Assembly: GCF_006546655.1 (NCBI RefSeq)
Contig: NZ_VIAQ01000009.1
Location: 1-64,000 of the forward strand
Source: Methanolobus vulcani
GTDB lineage: Archaea; Halobacteriota; Methanosarcinia; Methanosarcinales; Methanosarcinaceae
Length of the DNA stretch: 64,000 nt
Direction: 5' to 3'
Shown here in pieces: positions 1-8,264 of the stretch. The notes beneath the pieces are model-generated. The model saw only the letters and a list, made by a program, of their open reading frames with translations, was not told the origin of the DNA and ran no database searches. Each line of letters begins with the position of its first letter. Positions within the stretch are counted from its first letter, which is position 1. The translations under genes and the position numbers were made by a program.

Positions 1-1
1 T

Positions 2-130
2 TTCTTTTTTTCAGAGTTTAATATTTATATTTTAGTTATCCTTTGTTTTTTTATTTATATAATATTATTATTGTGTATGAATGCCTTTACGAAAGAGGAT
101 TATTTATTATTTAAGAAAATATTTAAATGA
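2..130 (+). CDS. C-terminal fragment of a membrane protein, probably an oligosaccharide flippase
   Basis: Only the last 42 codons lie in the window: the frame is open from the left edge to a TGA at 128-130. The visible protein is one strongly hydrophobic segment followed by a short charged tail ending TKEDYLLFKKIFK. A last membrane helix followed by a TKED-type amphipathic tail is typical of Wzx/MATE-like polysaccharide flippases, and a flippase would fit at the head of the glycan cluster that follows. That assignment rests on the tail and the context only; another polytopic membrane protein is possible. The base composition is as A/T-rich as the downstream genes. Confidence 0.45.
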   Translation, partial: FFFSEFNIYILVILCFFIYIILLLCMNAFTKEDYLLFKKIFK

Positions 131-201
131 TGTAGTCTTATCTTCTATTAATTGCTATATACTAACGATAGACATGAATGCTTTTTACTGGTTGGTGCAG
201 T

Positions 202-1107
202 ATGTATTTCTTGATGACAAATGATGTGGAGCATCACTCAATTTCACTAAATAAAGAAGATTCAAATATACCATTTCAAATATATCAAACAGGATTACCG
301 AGGCTTCTTGACACACTGAATAAATATGATGTATCATCTACTTTTTATTTCACAGGCATGTTCGCGGAACAATGTCCAGAGTCAGTTGAATTAGTTCACA
401 ACAGTGGTCATGAAGTTGGGTGCCATGGTTATGATCACTCGCCTCTTCGTGCTTTTGATTCTATTAGTTTTGATGATCAAGTAAATGAGTTGAAAAAAGC
501 TAAATCTTTTTTAGAACCTTTAGCAGGTAATGTTTCTTCTTTTAGAGCACCTGCATTAAGATTAAATGATGATACTATTTTAGCTTTGAAAAAAACCGGT
601 TTCAAAACAGATAGTTCTGTTGCATCACAAAGGTTTGATGGTCCTTTTACATTTGGTTCTAAAAACAAATTAAAGTGGTTGAGCGCTCCTAGAAAGCCTT
701 ATACTCTTTCCTATGAATCCCCTACAAAATCAGGTAATTCTGGTATATTAGAAATTCCAATTTCCGCAGTTTTAATTCCTTATATAGGTACAACTATGCG
801 GATATGTCCTTCTCTCTTAAAGTTTATTGAAAAATATATATTTTATGAAGCTTACAAAACTGAAAAACCTGTTGTTTTTCTTTTTCACCCCAATGAATGC
901 CTTGATTATGGTGTCAAGGGTATTTCAACTCGTAGGAGCTCAAACCTTATTGAATATGTTTTTGCAGATGTAATTAGGCATAACTTAAAAATGAGAAATC
1001 TAGGATTAAAATCTATTTCTCTATTGGATGAATTGTTAAAAAAAGCACAGAACTATGGTTTTGAGTTCGTTACAGCTAAGGAATTTGAGCAAATATACAG
1101 GAGATGA
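202..1107 (+). CDS. Polysaccharide deacetylase (NodB family), type 1
   Basis: This is a NodB-fold carbohydrate esterase expected to remove N- or O-acetyl groups from a sugar or lipid-linked glycan. The metal-binding elements are visible: TNDVEHH at the very N-terminus supplies the catalytic Asp, GHEVGCHGYDH around residues 70-80 supplies the two metal His, and FRAP (about residue 115) is the usual RxP motif. The architecture, with the Asp motif within the first ten residues and a long C-terminal half, resembles the deacetylases of bacterial exosortase/EPS loci. I prefer ATG 202 (MYFLMTNDVE) to the earlier in-frame ATG 178, because family members begin just before the Asp motif; ATG 214 is also possible. 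It is the first complete gene of a plus-strand operon-like run and is followed 9 nt later by the PHP gene. Confidence 0.8.
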   Translation: MYFLMTNDVEHHSISLNKEDSNIPFQIYQTGLPRLLDTLNKYDVSSTFYFTGMFAEQCPESVELVHNSGHEVGCHGYDHSPLRAFDSISFDDQVNELKKAKSFLEPLAGNVSSFRAPALRLNDDTILALKKTGFKTDSSVASQRFDGPFTFGSKNKLKWLSAPRKPYTLSYESPTKSGNSGILEIPISAVLIPYIGTTMRICPSLLKFIEKYIFYEAYKTEKPVVFLFHPNECLDYGVKGISTRRSSNLIEYVFADVIRHNLKMRNLGLKSISLLDELLKKAQNYGFEFVTAKEFEQIYRR

Positions 1108-1116
1108 GGGAGCAAT

Positions 1117-1848
1117 ATGGATCAAAATGAACTAGATAATCTATACAAATATGATTTGCATGTACACTCCATTTATTCTTATGATTCATTGTCTACTCTC
1201 AAGAATATATTAAAAAAAGCTAAGTCTTTGGGTTTAGATGGATTAGCAATAACAGATCATGATACAATAAAGGGATCATTGAAGATGTCTGATCTCAACA
1301 AACAATTAGGAAACCCTCTTAATGTAATCATTGGTTCAGAAATCAAAACTAACTTAGGTGACGTAATAGGTTTATTTCTTTCTGATGAGATTGTATCTCG
1401 CAACTTTGAAGATGTTTTGGATGAAATCCATAATCAAAATGGTTTCGCAATACTACCTCATCCATATAAAACTTTTGAGTATATTCCTCAAAATGTACTG
1501 AAGCAAATAGATGCTATTGAAATATTTAACGCAAGAATTCCTGAAATATTGAATAATAAATCTAATGACTTAGTTATGAAGACACATATGTTGTACACTG
1601 GTGGTAGCGATGCGCATATGATTCGACATGTTGGTAAAGGTTTAACAGCATATAGTCAAGATATTGGTCCTTTGTCAGTTGATAACATTAAAATAGCTTT
1701 GAAAAATCCTTGTATCTATGGAGAAGTTTATTCTAGAAAATATCGCTATTATACTGTTGCAGTTGGTAATATCCGCAAAAAGAAAATAGGCCACTTGTCT
1801 AAAATTATATATAATGAATCAAAAAAAATCATAGCTGATAGGAAGTGA
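1117..1848 (+). CDS. PHP-domain metal-dependent phosphoesterase
   Basis: This is a 243-residue single-domain PHP protein. Metal ligands are in order: DLHVHS (H15, H17), ITDHD (D47, H48), HPYK in the middle and GGSDAH near residue 165, the standard set of the PHP phosphoesterase superfamily. These enzymes hydrolyse phosphate mono- or diesters (nucleotides, sugar phosphates); the substrate here cannot be read from the sequence. A good ribosome site (GAGGGAG) precedes ATG 1117. The gene sits between a NodB deacetylase and an ATP-grasp ligase in a glycan operon, so a phosphosugar or lipid-phosphate substrate is plausible, but that is inference. The C-terminus is rich in Lys and Arg, perhaps for membrane or RNA contact. 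Confidence 0.8.
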   Translation: MDQNELDNLYKYDLHVHSIYSYDSLSTLKNILKKAKSLGLDGLAITDHDTIKGSLKMSDLNKQLGNPLNVIIGSEIKTNLGDVIGLFLSDEIVSRNFEDVLDEIHNQNGFAILPHPYKTFEYIPQNVLKQIDAIEIFNARIPEILNNKSNDLVMKTHMLYTGGSDAHMIRHVGKGLTAYSQDIGPLSVDNIKIALKNPCIYGEVYSRKYRYYTVAVGNIRKKKIGHLSKIIYNESKKIIADRK

Positions 1849-1852
1849 ATAT

Positions 1853-3031
1853 TTGTCTAAAGTATTTGTAACTGATGGCCGTTCTCGTGCATCTCTTGCT
1901 ATTGTAAGATCCTTAGGTCATAACAATATTCAAGTCGTTTGCGGTGAATCTTTTGATTGCCCTGCATTTTATTCAAAGTACTGTTCACATAAGTATCTGT
2001 ATTCACCTCCTAATAAGAATCCCGATTTATTTTTGGAATCAATTCTTAAAACTGTAAAAGAAAACAATTATGATACCATCATGCCTGTAAGAGATGACAC
2101 TACTCTTTTATTATCTAAAAACAGATCTCTTTTTGAAGATTATTTTGAGATTCCGATTACTGATTATGATAAACTTATGATTGGTAGGGATAAGTCGAAA
2201 ACGATTAAATTTGCTTTGGCAAATAATATTCCATGTCCACAAACTTATTTTCCAAGTGAGATGGAAGATCTTTTGGACTTAGAGGCAGACTTAAGTTTTC
2301 CTCTAGTCATAAAACCGCATCAAGGTTCCGGTTCACGAGGTATTCAAATAGTAAATTCATACGAAGAACTAATAACTCGATATGATGATGTATGTTGTTC
2401 TTTTGGTCCATCCATGCTGCAAGAATTTATTCCTTACGGGGGTGCTTATGGTGTTTCAATGCTTTTAAAGGAAGGTGAAATTAAAGCAAGTTTTACACAT
2501 AAAAGATTACGAGAATATCCTCAATCGGGAGGTCCGAGTACATTGCGGGAAAGTGTAGAATATCCTCAGATTGAAAAATATGCCTCGACATTATTAAAAA
2601 AATTAAAATGGCATGGTGTTGCTATGGTGGAATTTAGAATTGATGCGCGAAATAACAAACCCATTCTTATGGAAATAAATCCTCGATTTTGGGGTTCATT
2701 GCAATTAGCAATTTCTTCAGGGATAGATTTTCCAAATATGCTTTATACTCTTGCAGTTAAAGGTGATGTCGAGCCTCAATTCTCTTATAAAGTAGGAGTC
2801 AAATCTCGTTGGCTTCTGTTTGGTGATATATTGTGGTATCTAAAATGTGAAAATAAAATTAAACAAGCACCAGCTTTTTTTAGTAAAGAAGGAGCTGTGT
2901 TTGATATTTGTTCAAGAGATGATCCACTCCCTATTTATGGAACCATTAAATATGGTGCATATAAAGTTTTAAGTAAAGAATGGAGATCTCATGTTTTCAA
3001 TAGAGGATGGGGGCTTTCTGGAAATGAATAA
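1853..3031 (+). CDS. ATP-grasp superfamily ligase
   Basis: This is a 392-residue ATP-grasp protein of the carbamoyl-phosphate-synthetase-like branch. The N-terminus (VFVTDGRSRASLAIVRSLG) is the Rossmann-like preATP-grasp domain, the ATP clamp LVIKPHQGSGSRGI lies near residue 155-170, and EINPRFWGS near residue 285 carries the Mg2+-binding Glu and Asn. Such enzymes join a carboxylate to an amine or other nucleophile through an acyl phosphate. The start is TTG 1853, supported by GGAAGTGA just upstream. Genes of this kind in glycan clusters are thought to attach amino acids or other acids to sugars; the nearby deacetylases (which free amines) and FemAB-like transferase make that attractive here, but the substrate is unknown. 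Confidence 0.8.
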   Translation: MSKVFVTDGRSRASLAIVRSLGHNNIQVVCGESFDCPAFYSKYCSHKYLYSPPNKNPDLFLESILKTVKENNYDTIMPVRDDTTLLLSKNRSLFEDYFEIPITDYDKLMIGRDKSKTIKFALANNIPCPQTYFPSEMEDLLDLEADLSFPLVIKPHQGSGSRGIQIVNSYEELITRYDDVCCSFGPSMLQEFIPYGGAYGVSMLLKEGEIKASFTHKRLREYPQSGGPSTLRESVEYPQIEKYASTLLKKLKWHGVAMVEFRIDARNNKPILMEINPRFWGSLQLAISSGIDFPNMLYTLAVKGDVEPQFSYKVGVKSRWLLFGDILWYLKCENKIKQAPAFFSKEGAVFDICSRDDPLPIYGTIKYGAYKVLSKEWRSHVFNRGWGLSGNE

Positions 3032-3812
3032 TCTATTAAATAGGGATTTTACGTTAATGAAATATAACTCTCTATGTAAAGCTTTAATTGATTCTGATTA
3101 TGTACCTTTGACTGTGGTTGATTACTTAAAGTCAAATAATGATAGTTTGAAATCAGTAGTTTTGCGTCATGATGTCGATAAATGGCCTCAAAATGCTTTG
3201 CTTATGGCTCAAATAGAATCTAAATTTAATATTAAATCAACTTATTACTTTCGAGCACAAAATAACGTGTTTAATCCTCAAATTATAAAAAAAATATCAG
3301 ATCTCGGACATGAAATTGGTTATCATTATGAAACGATGCACAAAGCAAAAGGTGATGAAGAGTCTGCTCTGCAGATATTCGAAGCTAACTTATGTAAATT
3401 TAGGGATATATGTAAAATTGAAACAATATGTATGCATGGTAATTCTCTTTCAAAATGGAATAATTTGGATTTGTGGAAACACTACAATTACAAGGATTAC
3501 AATATAATTGGTGAAGCTTATTTGTCGTTTGATTTTTCACAAATACTTTATTTTTCAGATTCTGGTGGTACTTGGGATAATTCAAAAATAAGAATTAAAG
3601 ACATTACTGTAGGAAAGTCAATTTCTTCTCCTAAAGAAGTTAAAAACACGCAGGATTTGATTGAATTAGTTGTGAATGGTTCTGCTAATAACTTGTATCT
3701 GTTATCACATCCTGACCGGTGGAATGATTCCTTATCCATATGGATTTATGAATATATGTGGAAAAAAATCAGAAATACAGGGAAGTTTGTTGTAAAAAAG
3801 ATTATAGGGTGA
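3024..3812 (+). CDS. Polysaccharide deacetylase-like protein (NodB fold), type 2
   Basis: This is a second, divergent NodB-fold protein. It shows RHDVDKWP (catalytic/metal Asp pair) near residue 45, a GHEIGYHYE motif near residue 95-105, and MHG and SHPDRW later, which fit the HxxxH and C-terminal His motifs of the family in altered form. It lacks the TFDDG form of classical chitin deacetylases, so the substrate is likely different. The start is placed at ATG 3024, which overlaps the end of the ATP-grasp gene by 8 nt and follows a G-rich ribosome site; an earlier in-frame ATG at 2991 would overlap more deeply and has no such site. The overlap implies translational coupling with the ligase. 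Confidence 0.7.
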   Translation: MNNLLNRDFTLMKYNSLCKALIDSDYVPLTVVDYLKSNNDSLKSVVLRHDVDKWPQNALLMAQIESKFNIKSTYYFRAQNNVFNPQIIKKISDLGHEIGYHYETMHKAKGDEESALQIFEANLCKFRDICKIETICMHGNSLSKWNNLDLWKHYNYKDYNIIGEAYLSFDFSQILYFSDSGGTWDNSKIRIKDITVGKSISSPKEVKNTQDLIELVVNGSANNLYLLSHPDRWNDSLSIWIYEYMWKKIRNTGKFVVKKIIG

Positions 3813-3818
3813 TTTTTC

Positions 3819-4835
3819 GTGATATCTATAATATCTTCATTTGATGACGACATTTGGAATGATTTTGTTTATAATCATCCACATGGTAATATTTTTCAAA
3901 GTGCTGAAATGGCACATGTTTATAAATCTACTAAAAATCAAGAGTCTATATCATTAATGGCTTTTGATTCTGTAAATAATGATGTACTTGCTGTTATTCA
4001 AGCAGTAGTTATATCTGAATATTCTAGTCCATTTAAATATTTTTCATCCCGTTCAATTATAATGGGCGGACCCTTGTTTATTGATAATGAACAAGGAATT
4101 AAAGCCGTTAATCTTTTACTAAAAAAATATGACGAAATCATTAAAAAAAAAGCAATTTATTCTGAAATCAGAAATTTATGGGATGTTAGCTTTTATCATA
4201 ATGTTTTTAAAACAAATGATTATCAATATTCAGATCATTTGAATTACATAAATTATTTGGATGAGGATTGCGATAAACTGTGGAGTAAATTGAGAAAGTC
4301 AAAACGGAATTCTATTGCAAAAGGAGTCAAATTAGGAACTAAAGTTGAAGAAGTGATAGACTCATCTTTAATTACTGATGTATATAGTTTGTTAGAAGAA
4401 ACATTACATGGAAAAAAACCACTTGCAGATATAAGTTTATTTAATTCCGTAATTAATTATTTAGTTCCAAGAAATATGGCAAAAATATGGATTGCAAAAA
4501 ATGAAGGACAAATTATAGGTGTAGTTATTATTCTAATGTATAAATCAGTACTTTACGATTGGTATGCGGGCTCTTCTAGGGATAATCAATATTTGTATCC
4601 AAATGATATCCTTCCTTGGGAAGTAATAAAATGGGGACATAATAATAGTTATAAAAAATTTGATTTTGGTGGGGCAGGAAGCCCTGATAAAATATATGGG
4701 GTGCGTGATTTCAAAAAAAGATTTGGTGGAGATGAAGTAAATTATGGGCGATATAAAAAGATACATTCAAAATTGCTATGTTTTTTTTTAAAAAAAGTAT
4801 ATCGGGTACATAAGTATATCAGGCATTGGTTGTGA
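3819..4835 (+). CDS. FemAB-like / GNAT-fold acyl or aminoacyl transferase
   Basis: This 338-residue protein resembles the FemAB/peptidyltransferase-like group with two tandem GNAT halves. Features seen are an N-terminal W-ND-V--HP-GN-FQS pattern, typical of these proteins, a basic stretch LRKSKRNSIAKGVK near residue 160, and a C-terminal half with YDWYAG, P-D-LPWE-IKWG and FDFGGAG followed by YGVRDFKKRFGG, which is strongly characteristic. Bacterial relatives move amino acids from aminoacyl-tRNA onto peptidoglycan precursors; archaea have no murein, so the acceptor here is unknown and may be an aminosugar. The start is GTG 3819 after GGTGAT. It overlaps the next gene by a GTGA-type junction. 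Confidence 0.7.
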   Translation: MISIISSFDDDIWNDFVYNHPHGNIFQSAEMAHVYKSTKNQESISLMAFDSVNNDVLAVIQAVVISEYSSPFKYFSSRSIIMGGPLFIDNEQGIKAVNLLLKKYDEIIKKKAIYSEIRNLWDVSFYHNVFKTNDYQYSDHLNYINYLDEDCDKLWSKLRKSKRNSIAKGVKLGTKVEEVIDSSLITDVYSLLEETLHGKKPLADISLFNSVINYLVPRNMAKIWIAKNEGQIIGVVIILMYKSVLYDWYAGSSRDNQYLYPNDILPWEVIKWGHNNSYKKFDFGGAGSPDKIYGVRDFKKRFGGDEVNYGRYKKIHSKLLCFFLKKVYRVHKYIRHWL

Positions 4836-5305
4836 TTCAAGTGCTATGTTTTAAGTTTATTAAAAAAATATTAAAAATACTTGCAAAATATTCTCCTGTC
4901 AATGGCCTTAGAATTCTATTTTTGAGGTTGTCGGGATATTCAATCGGGCATGATGTATATATCGCAGAAGATCTTATAATAACAGAAGAACTAAATAATA
5001 GAAAAAACCTGATTATTGGTGATAGAGTTTCCATTGGTCCAAGAGTCACATTTGTGACATCTTCAAATCCGAATAATTCAAAAATATATCCCTATGTGTC
5101 AGTTAAAAGTGGATGTATTATTATAGAAGATGATGTTTGGATAGGGTCCAATGCTGTTATTTTACCAAATGTTGTGATTGGGAAAGCATCTGTAGTTGGT
5201 GCTTGCGCTTTAGTTACAAAAAGTGTCTCCCCTTTCACAATTGTAGGTGGTGTTCCTGCTAAAGTAATAGGGGAATTAAATGTCAAAAAAAAAGATTTTA
5301 ATTGA
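4832..5305 (+). CDS. Left-handed beta-helix (hexapeptide repeat) acetyltransferase
   Basis: This small acyltransferase of about 157 residues has imperfect hexapeptide repeats: IGHDVYI, IGDRVSIGP, IIEDDVWIGSNAVILPNVVIGKASVVGA, then the usual C-terminal VPAKVIG. WIGSNAVI and GGVPAKVIG are hallmarks of the sugar O- or N-acetyltransferases close to maltose/galactoside acetyltransferase and WbbJ. It would use acetyl-CoA to acetylate a sugar in the glycan made by this cluster. I take GTG 4832, which gives a 4-nt GTGA overlap with the stop of the FemAB-like gene; TTG 4826 is the other choice. The 3' end overlaps the next gene by 26 nt, so the three genes are probably cotranslated. Confidence 0.8.
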   Translation: MIQVLCFKFIKKILKILAKYSPVNGLRILFLRLSGYSIGHDVYIAEDLIITEELNNRKNLIIGDRVSIGPRVTFVTSSNPNNSKIYPYVSVKSGCIIIEDDVWIGSNAVILPNVVIGKASVVGACALVTKSVSPFTIVGGVPAKVIGELNVKKKDFN

Positions 5306-6326
5306 TATACTTCATCCTGCAGATATTAATTTTTTTAAGAATACGATTGAGATTCTTAAAAAAAATAACATTGATGTAGTAATTATTTATCGAGATCGTG
5401 GTAAGTTATCCACTATTTTAAAAAAAGAGTTGCCATCTCAAAATCCAATTCTTATAGGTAAACATTATAATTCTTTCCTTATGAAAACAATAGGATTGCT
5501 TACTAGAAGCATTCATATTAGGCAATTCATTAAAAAAAATAATTTTGATTTGTGTACAAGTTTTGGGTTTTTTGTAGGTACTTCTACAATCATGCAGAGC
5601 ATTCCGTCTATCTTATTTGGAGATGATAGAGAGTATCGATTAGCATACTATATTTCAAAATACAGTGGCAATTACTTTATACTCCCACGTTCTATAGAAG
5701 GAAATGGTAAAAACATCTTGCATTATGCTGGATTTAAAGAATTAGCTTATGTTCATCCTAATTATTTTGTTCCGAATCAAAAATCTCTTCTCTCTTATGG
5801 ATTACAGCCTAATAAATACGTTTTCATAAGGGATGTTTCATCAAATAGTATGAATTACTATAAGTCTAAGGTTATGAATTTTAATTTAATTATAGATAAA
5901 ATATTAGATTTAGGTTTGACTCCCGTTCTATCTAGTGAAAATGATGTAATTCCAACTAATGTTAAAAATAAATGTATTTTATTAAAGGAACCTGTTCACG
6001 ATATTTTTTCAATATTAAGCTTCGCTCTTTTTTCTATATCTTCAGGAGACACTATGGCTAGGGAATCTTGTTTAGTAGGAACACCTTCTATCTATTCTGG
6101 TAAAAGAAATATGCAAGTAAATCAAGATTTTATAAGCAAAAATTGTATGTTTCCAGTTTTTAATGATGATGAGTTAATTAATACAATTGATTTTATATAT
6201 CATGATAATATTAAAGAACATGTAAAGGAATCAATAGATTTGGCATTAAATCTAGAATGGGATGATACAACACAATATATGTCTAGTTTATTATTAGACA
6301 TGATTGATAAAAATAATGTGGGTTAA
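5280..6326 (+). CDS. DUF354 family protein, predicted GT-B-like glycosyltransferase
   Basis: The opening KKILIDILHPADINFFKNTIE, the YRDRGKL stretch and the central SFGFFVGTSTIMQSIPSILFGDD are typical of the archaeal DUF354 family, related in fold to UDP-GlcNAc 2-epimerase and MurG-type GT-B enzymes. Near residue 255 a SSGDTMARESCLVGTPSIY motif is the counterpart of the nucleotide-sugar binding loop that ends GTPxI in that fold. The biochemical role of the family is not settled; glycosyl transfer or nucleotide-sugar processing is the best guess. Length (348 aa) is normal. It starts inside the preceding acetyltransferase gene and is followed 3 nt later by a deacetylase. Confidence 0.7.
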   Translation: MSKKKILIDILHPADINFFKNTIEILKKNNIDVVIIYRDRGKLSTILKKELPSQNPILIGKHYNSFLMKTIGLLTRSIHIRQFIKKNNFDLCTSFGFFVGTSTIMQSIPSILFGDDREYRLAYYISKYSGNYFILPRSIEGNGKNILHYAGFKELAYVHPNYFVPNQKSLLSYGLQPNKYVFIRDVSSNSMNYYKSKVMNFNLIIDKILDLGLTPVLSSENDVIPTNVKNKCILLKEPVHDIFSILSFALFSISSGDTMARESCLVGTPSIYSGKRNMQVNQDFISKNCMFPVFNDDELINTIDFIYHDNIKEHVKESIDLALNLEWDDTTQYMSSLLLDMIDKNNVG

Positions 6327-6329
6327 GAT

Positions 6330-7412
6330 ATGTTGTCTAACAATAGTAGTATAATGCATGATAAATCTCTTGTGAATAAATCATTTACTTCTCATTTATT
6401 AGAAATAATGGCTGTAATTTGTGATTATTTGGGTTTTACATATTTTTTTCGTATAATTGCAACGTTTCGTCGAAACAAGGTTGCAATTTTGATGTATCAT
6501 AGAGTTACTAATCTATCTTTGTTAGATAATGATAATATTGTTTTACCTGATGTTTTTGAGAAACAAATCCAATATTTAGTCAGGCATTATAATGTTATTA
6601 CATTTAATGAAGTAGTTGATTTTGTTTCAGGTAAATTACAAAATATCCCTCGAAATTCGGTGATCCTTACTTTTGATGATGGTTACGAAGATTGTTATTC
6701 AATTGTATATCCTATTTTAAAAAAATACAATATACCATGCACTTTTTTTCTATCAACCGATTACATAGAGTCCAATGACTTTTTTTGGTGGGATAAAATT
6801 AGTTTAATGATAAACAAGACTAAAGGTGATTACTATTTTTCAGAATTTGGTCAAATTCCGCTAAATACACAACATGAAAAAATAAGGGCTAAGTATCTAC
6901 TTTTAAATGCATTAAAAAATATGAGTAACCGTGACAAAGAAAAAGTGATAAAAAAACTAGAACAAGTATTGAATTTTAATACCGATGACTATTCCCCTTG
7001 TTGTTTAAGTAGACAAGAGATAAAGATAATGAGTCAAAACGGAATGGATTTTGGGTCTCATACATGTTCTCATTCTTTACTTACGCGGATTCCACTTAAT
7101 GAAGTTGATGTAGAAGTAAGTCATTCTAAAAAAACAATAGAAGATATAATTGGGAAAAATGTAATTTTGTTTTCTTATCCAGGGGGAACTATTAATGATT
7201 ATAATGACTCTATCAAAAAATCGTTATATAAAAATGGGTATTTTTTGGCTGTCTCTACTATATATGGGCTAGCCAAGATATATAATAATGTGAATATATA
7301 TGAACTACCTCGCTTACCGGTGTATTATCAAACTAATTTTTCATTGTTTAAATTACAACTTACAGGTATTATAGATAAATTGTTTATGTTAAGAAAATTA
7401 GTCAAAAGGTGA
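6330..7412 (+). CDS. Polysaccharide deacetylase (NodB family), type 3
   Basis: This is a classical NodB deacetylase. VAILMYHRV (about residue 52), VILTFDDGYEDCY (about 110-122, with the catalytic base and metal Asp), GSHTCSH (about 235, metal His pair) and FSYPGG (about 285) are all present. The family cleaves N-acetyl groups from polymeric or lipid-linked GlcNAc. There is a short N-terminal extension with one weakly hydrophobic segment and no clear signal peptide, so it probably acts on the cytoplasmic face. ATG 6330 lies 3 nt after the previous stop. It is the third and most canonical deacetylase of the cluster; the three differ enough that they are not recent duplicates. Confidence 0.85.
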   Translation: MLSNNSSIMHDKSLVNKSFTSHLLEIMAVICDYLGFTYFFRIIATFRRNKVAILMYHRVTNLSLLDNDNIVLPDVFEKQIQYLVRHYNVITFNEVVDFVSGKLQNIPRNSVILTFDDGYEDCYSIVYPILKKYNIPCTFFLSTDYIESNDFFWWDKISLMINKTKGDYYFSEFGQIPLNTQHEKIRAKYLLLNALKNMSNRDKEKVIKKLEQVLNFNTDDYSPCCLSRQEIKIMSQNGMDFGSHTCSHSLLTRIPLNEVDVEVSHSKKTIEDIIGKNVILFSYPGGTINDYNDSIKKSLYKNGYFLAVSTIYGLAKIYNNVNIYELPRLPVYYQTNFSLFKLQLTGIIDKLFMLRKLVKR

Positions 7413-7418
7413 TTTTAT

Positions 7419-8252
7419 ATGAACTCAAAACTTGGTCCAAATCAAGAAAAAAAAGTAAAAAATTATTTTTCTAACTATGCAAATGCTTATTATAAAGAAA
7501 ATTATGATGGGAGTCTAAAAAATTGTTATTCATATTCTCATATTGTTCGAAAAAACCATATTATGAGAATGATCGACTTCAACCAAGGTAGAATATTAGA
7601 TATCGGATGTGGTCCTGGTGTAATCACTTATAGTTTGTTATTACAAGGCCATGAAGTATGGGGGGTGGATGTTTCTGAATCGATGATAAAGGAAGCATCA
7701 GAAAGGATAGAACAAACAGAATTTAAACAGAAAGCTCACTTTTCTGTTGGTGATATCACTTCCTTGGATTTTCCTGATAATTACTTTGATGCTGTTATTT
7801 GTTCAGGTGTCTTAGAGTATTTAGAAAATGATGATAAAGCACTTAAAGAAATATATCGTGTCCTCAAGTTTGAAGGTGTCGCTATTTTTGGTGTTCCAAA
7901 GCCAAGAAAAATATATGCCAAATCTATAGAAATAATCCGTAAAATTTTAATGCCATCAGTTCCAACTTTAGTGAGAATAAAAAGAAAAAGAAGCAACCGT
8001 GAATATAGGGGTGATTCTTCAACAAGATATTTTGGACATAATACATATACTTCTTCTACATTAGATAGTATATTAAATGGAGTAGGATTTAAAAAATTGG
8101 ATTATGCTAATTATCATTTCGTATCGTTATTTTTATGTTTGTTAGCTCCTAATTTATCATTAAAAGTTGGAGAAAAACTTGATGAATTATATTATAAATC
8201 TACATGTTTAAGCAGTTTTTCAAAAGGTTATATTGTTAAAGTTCAAAAGTAA
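7419..8252 (+). CDS. SAM-dependent methyltransferase (class I)
   Basis: The central motif I is ILDIGCGPG near residue 60, followed by VWGVDVSESMI (motif II, acidic residue binding the ribose) and VGDITSLDFPDNYFDAVICSGVLEYLEN (motifs III-IV). These define a class I methyltransferase of the UbiE/Coq5-like Methyltransf_11 group. Length is 277 aa, with a basic C-terminal region (VRIKRKRSNREYRG). The acceptor cannot be read from the sequence; in this position a glycan hydroxyl or carboxyl is likely. The start ATG 7419 follows GGTGATTTTAT, overlapping the stop region of the deacetylase gene. Confidence 0.8.
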   Translation: MNSKLGPNQEKKVKNYFSNYANAYYKENYDGSLKNCYSYSHIVRKNHIMRMIDFNQGRILDIGCGPGVITYSLLLQGHEVWGVDVSESMIKEASERIEQTEFKQKAHFSVGDITSLDFPDNYFDAVICSGVLEYLENDDKALKEIYRVLKFEGVAIFGVPKPRKIYAKSIEIIRKILMPSVPTLVRIKRKRSNREYRGDSSTRYFGHNTYTSSTLDSILNGVGFKKLDYANYHFVSLFLCLLAPNLSLKVGEKLDELYYKSTCLSSFSKGYIVKVQK

Positions 8253-8264
8253 AAATTGGTCACT

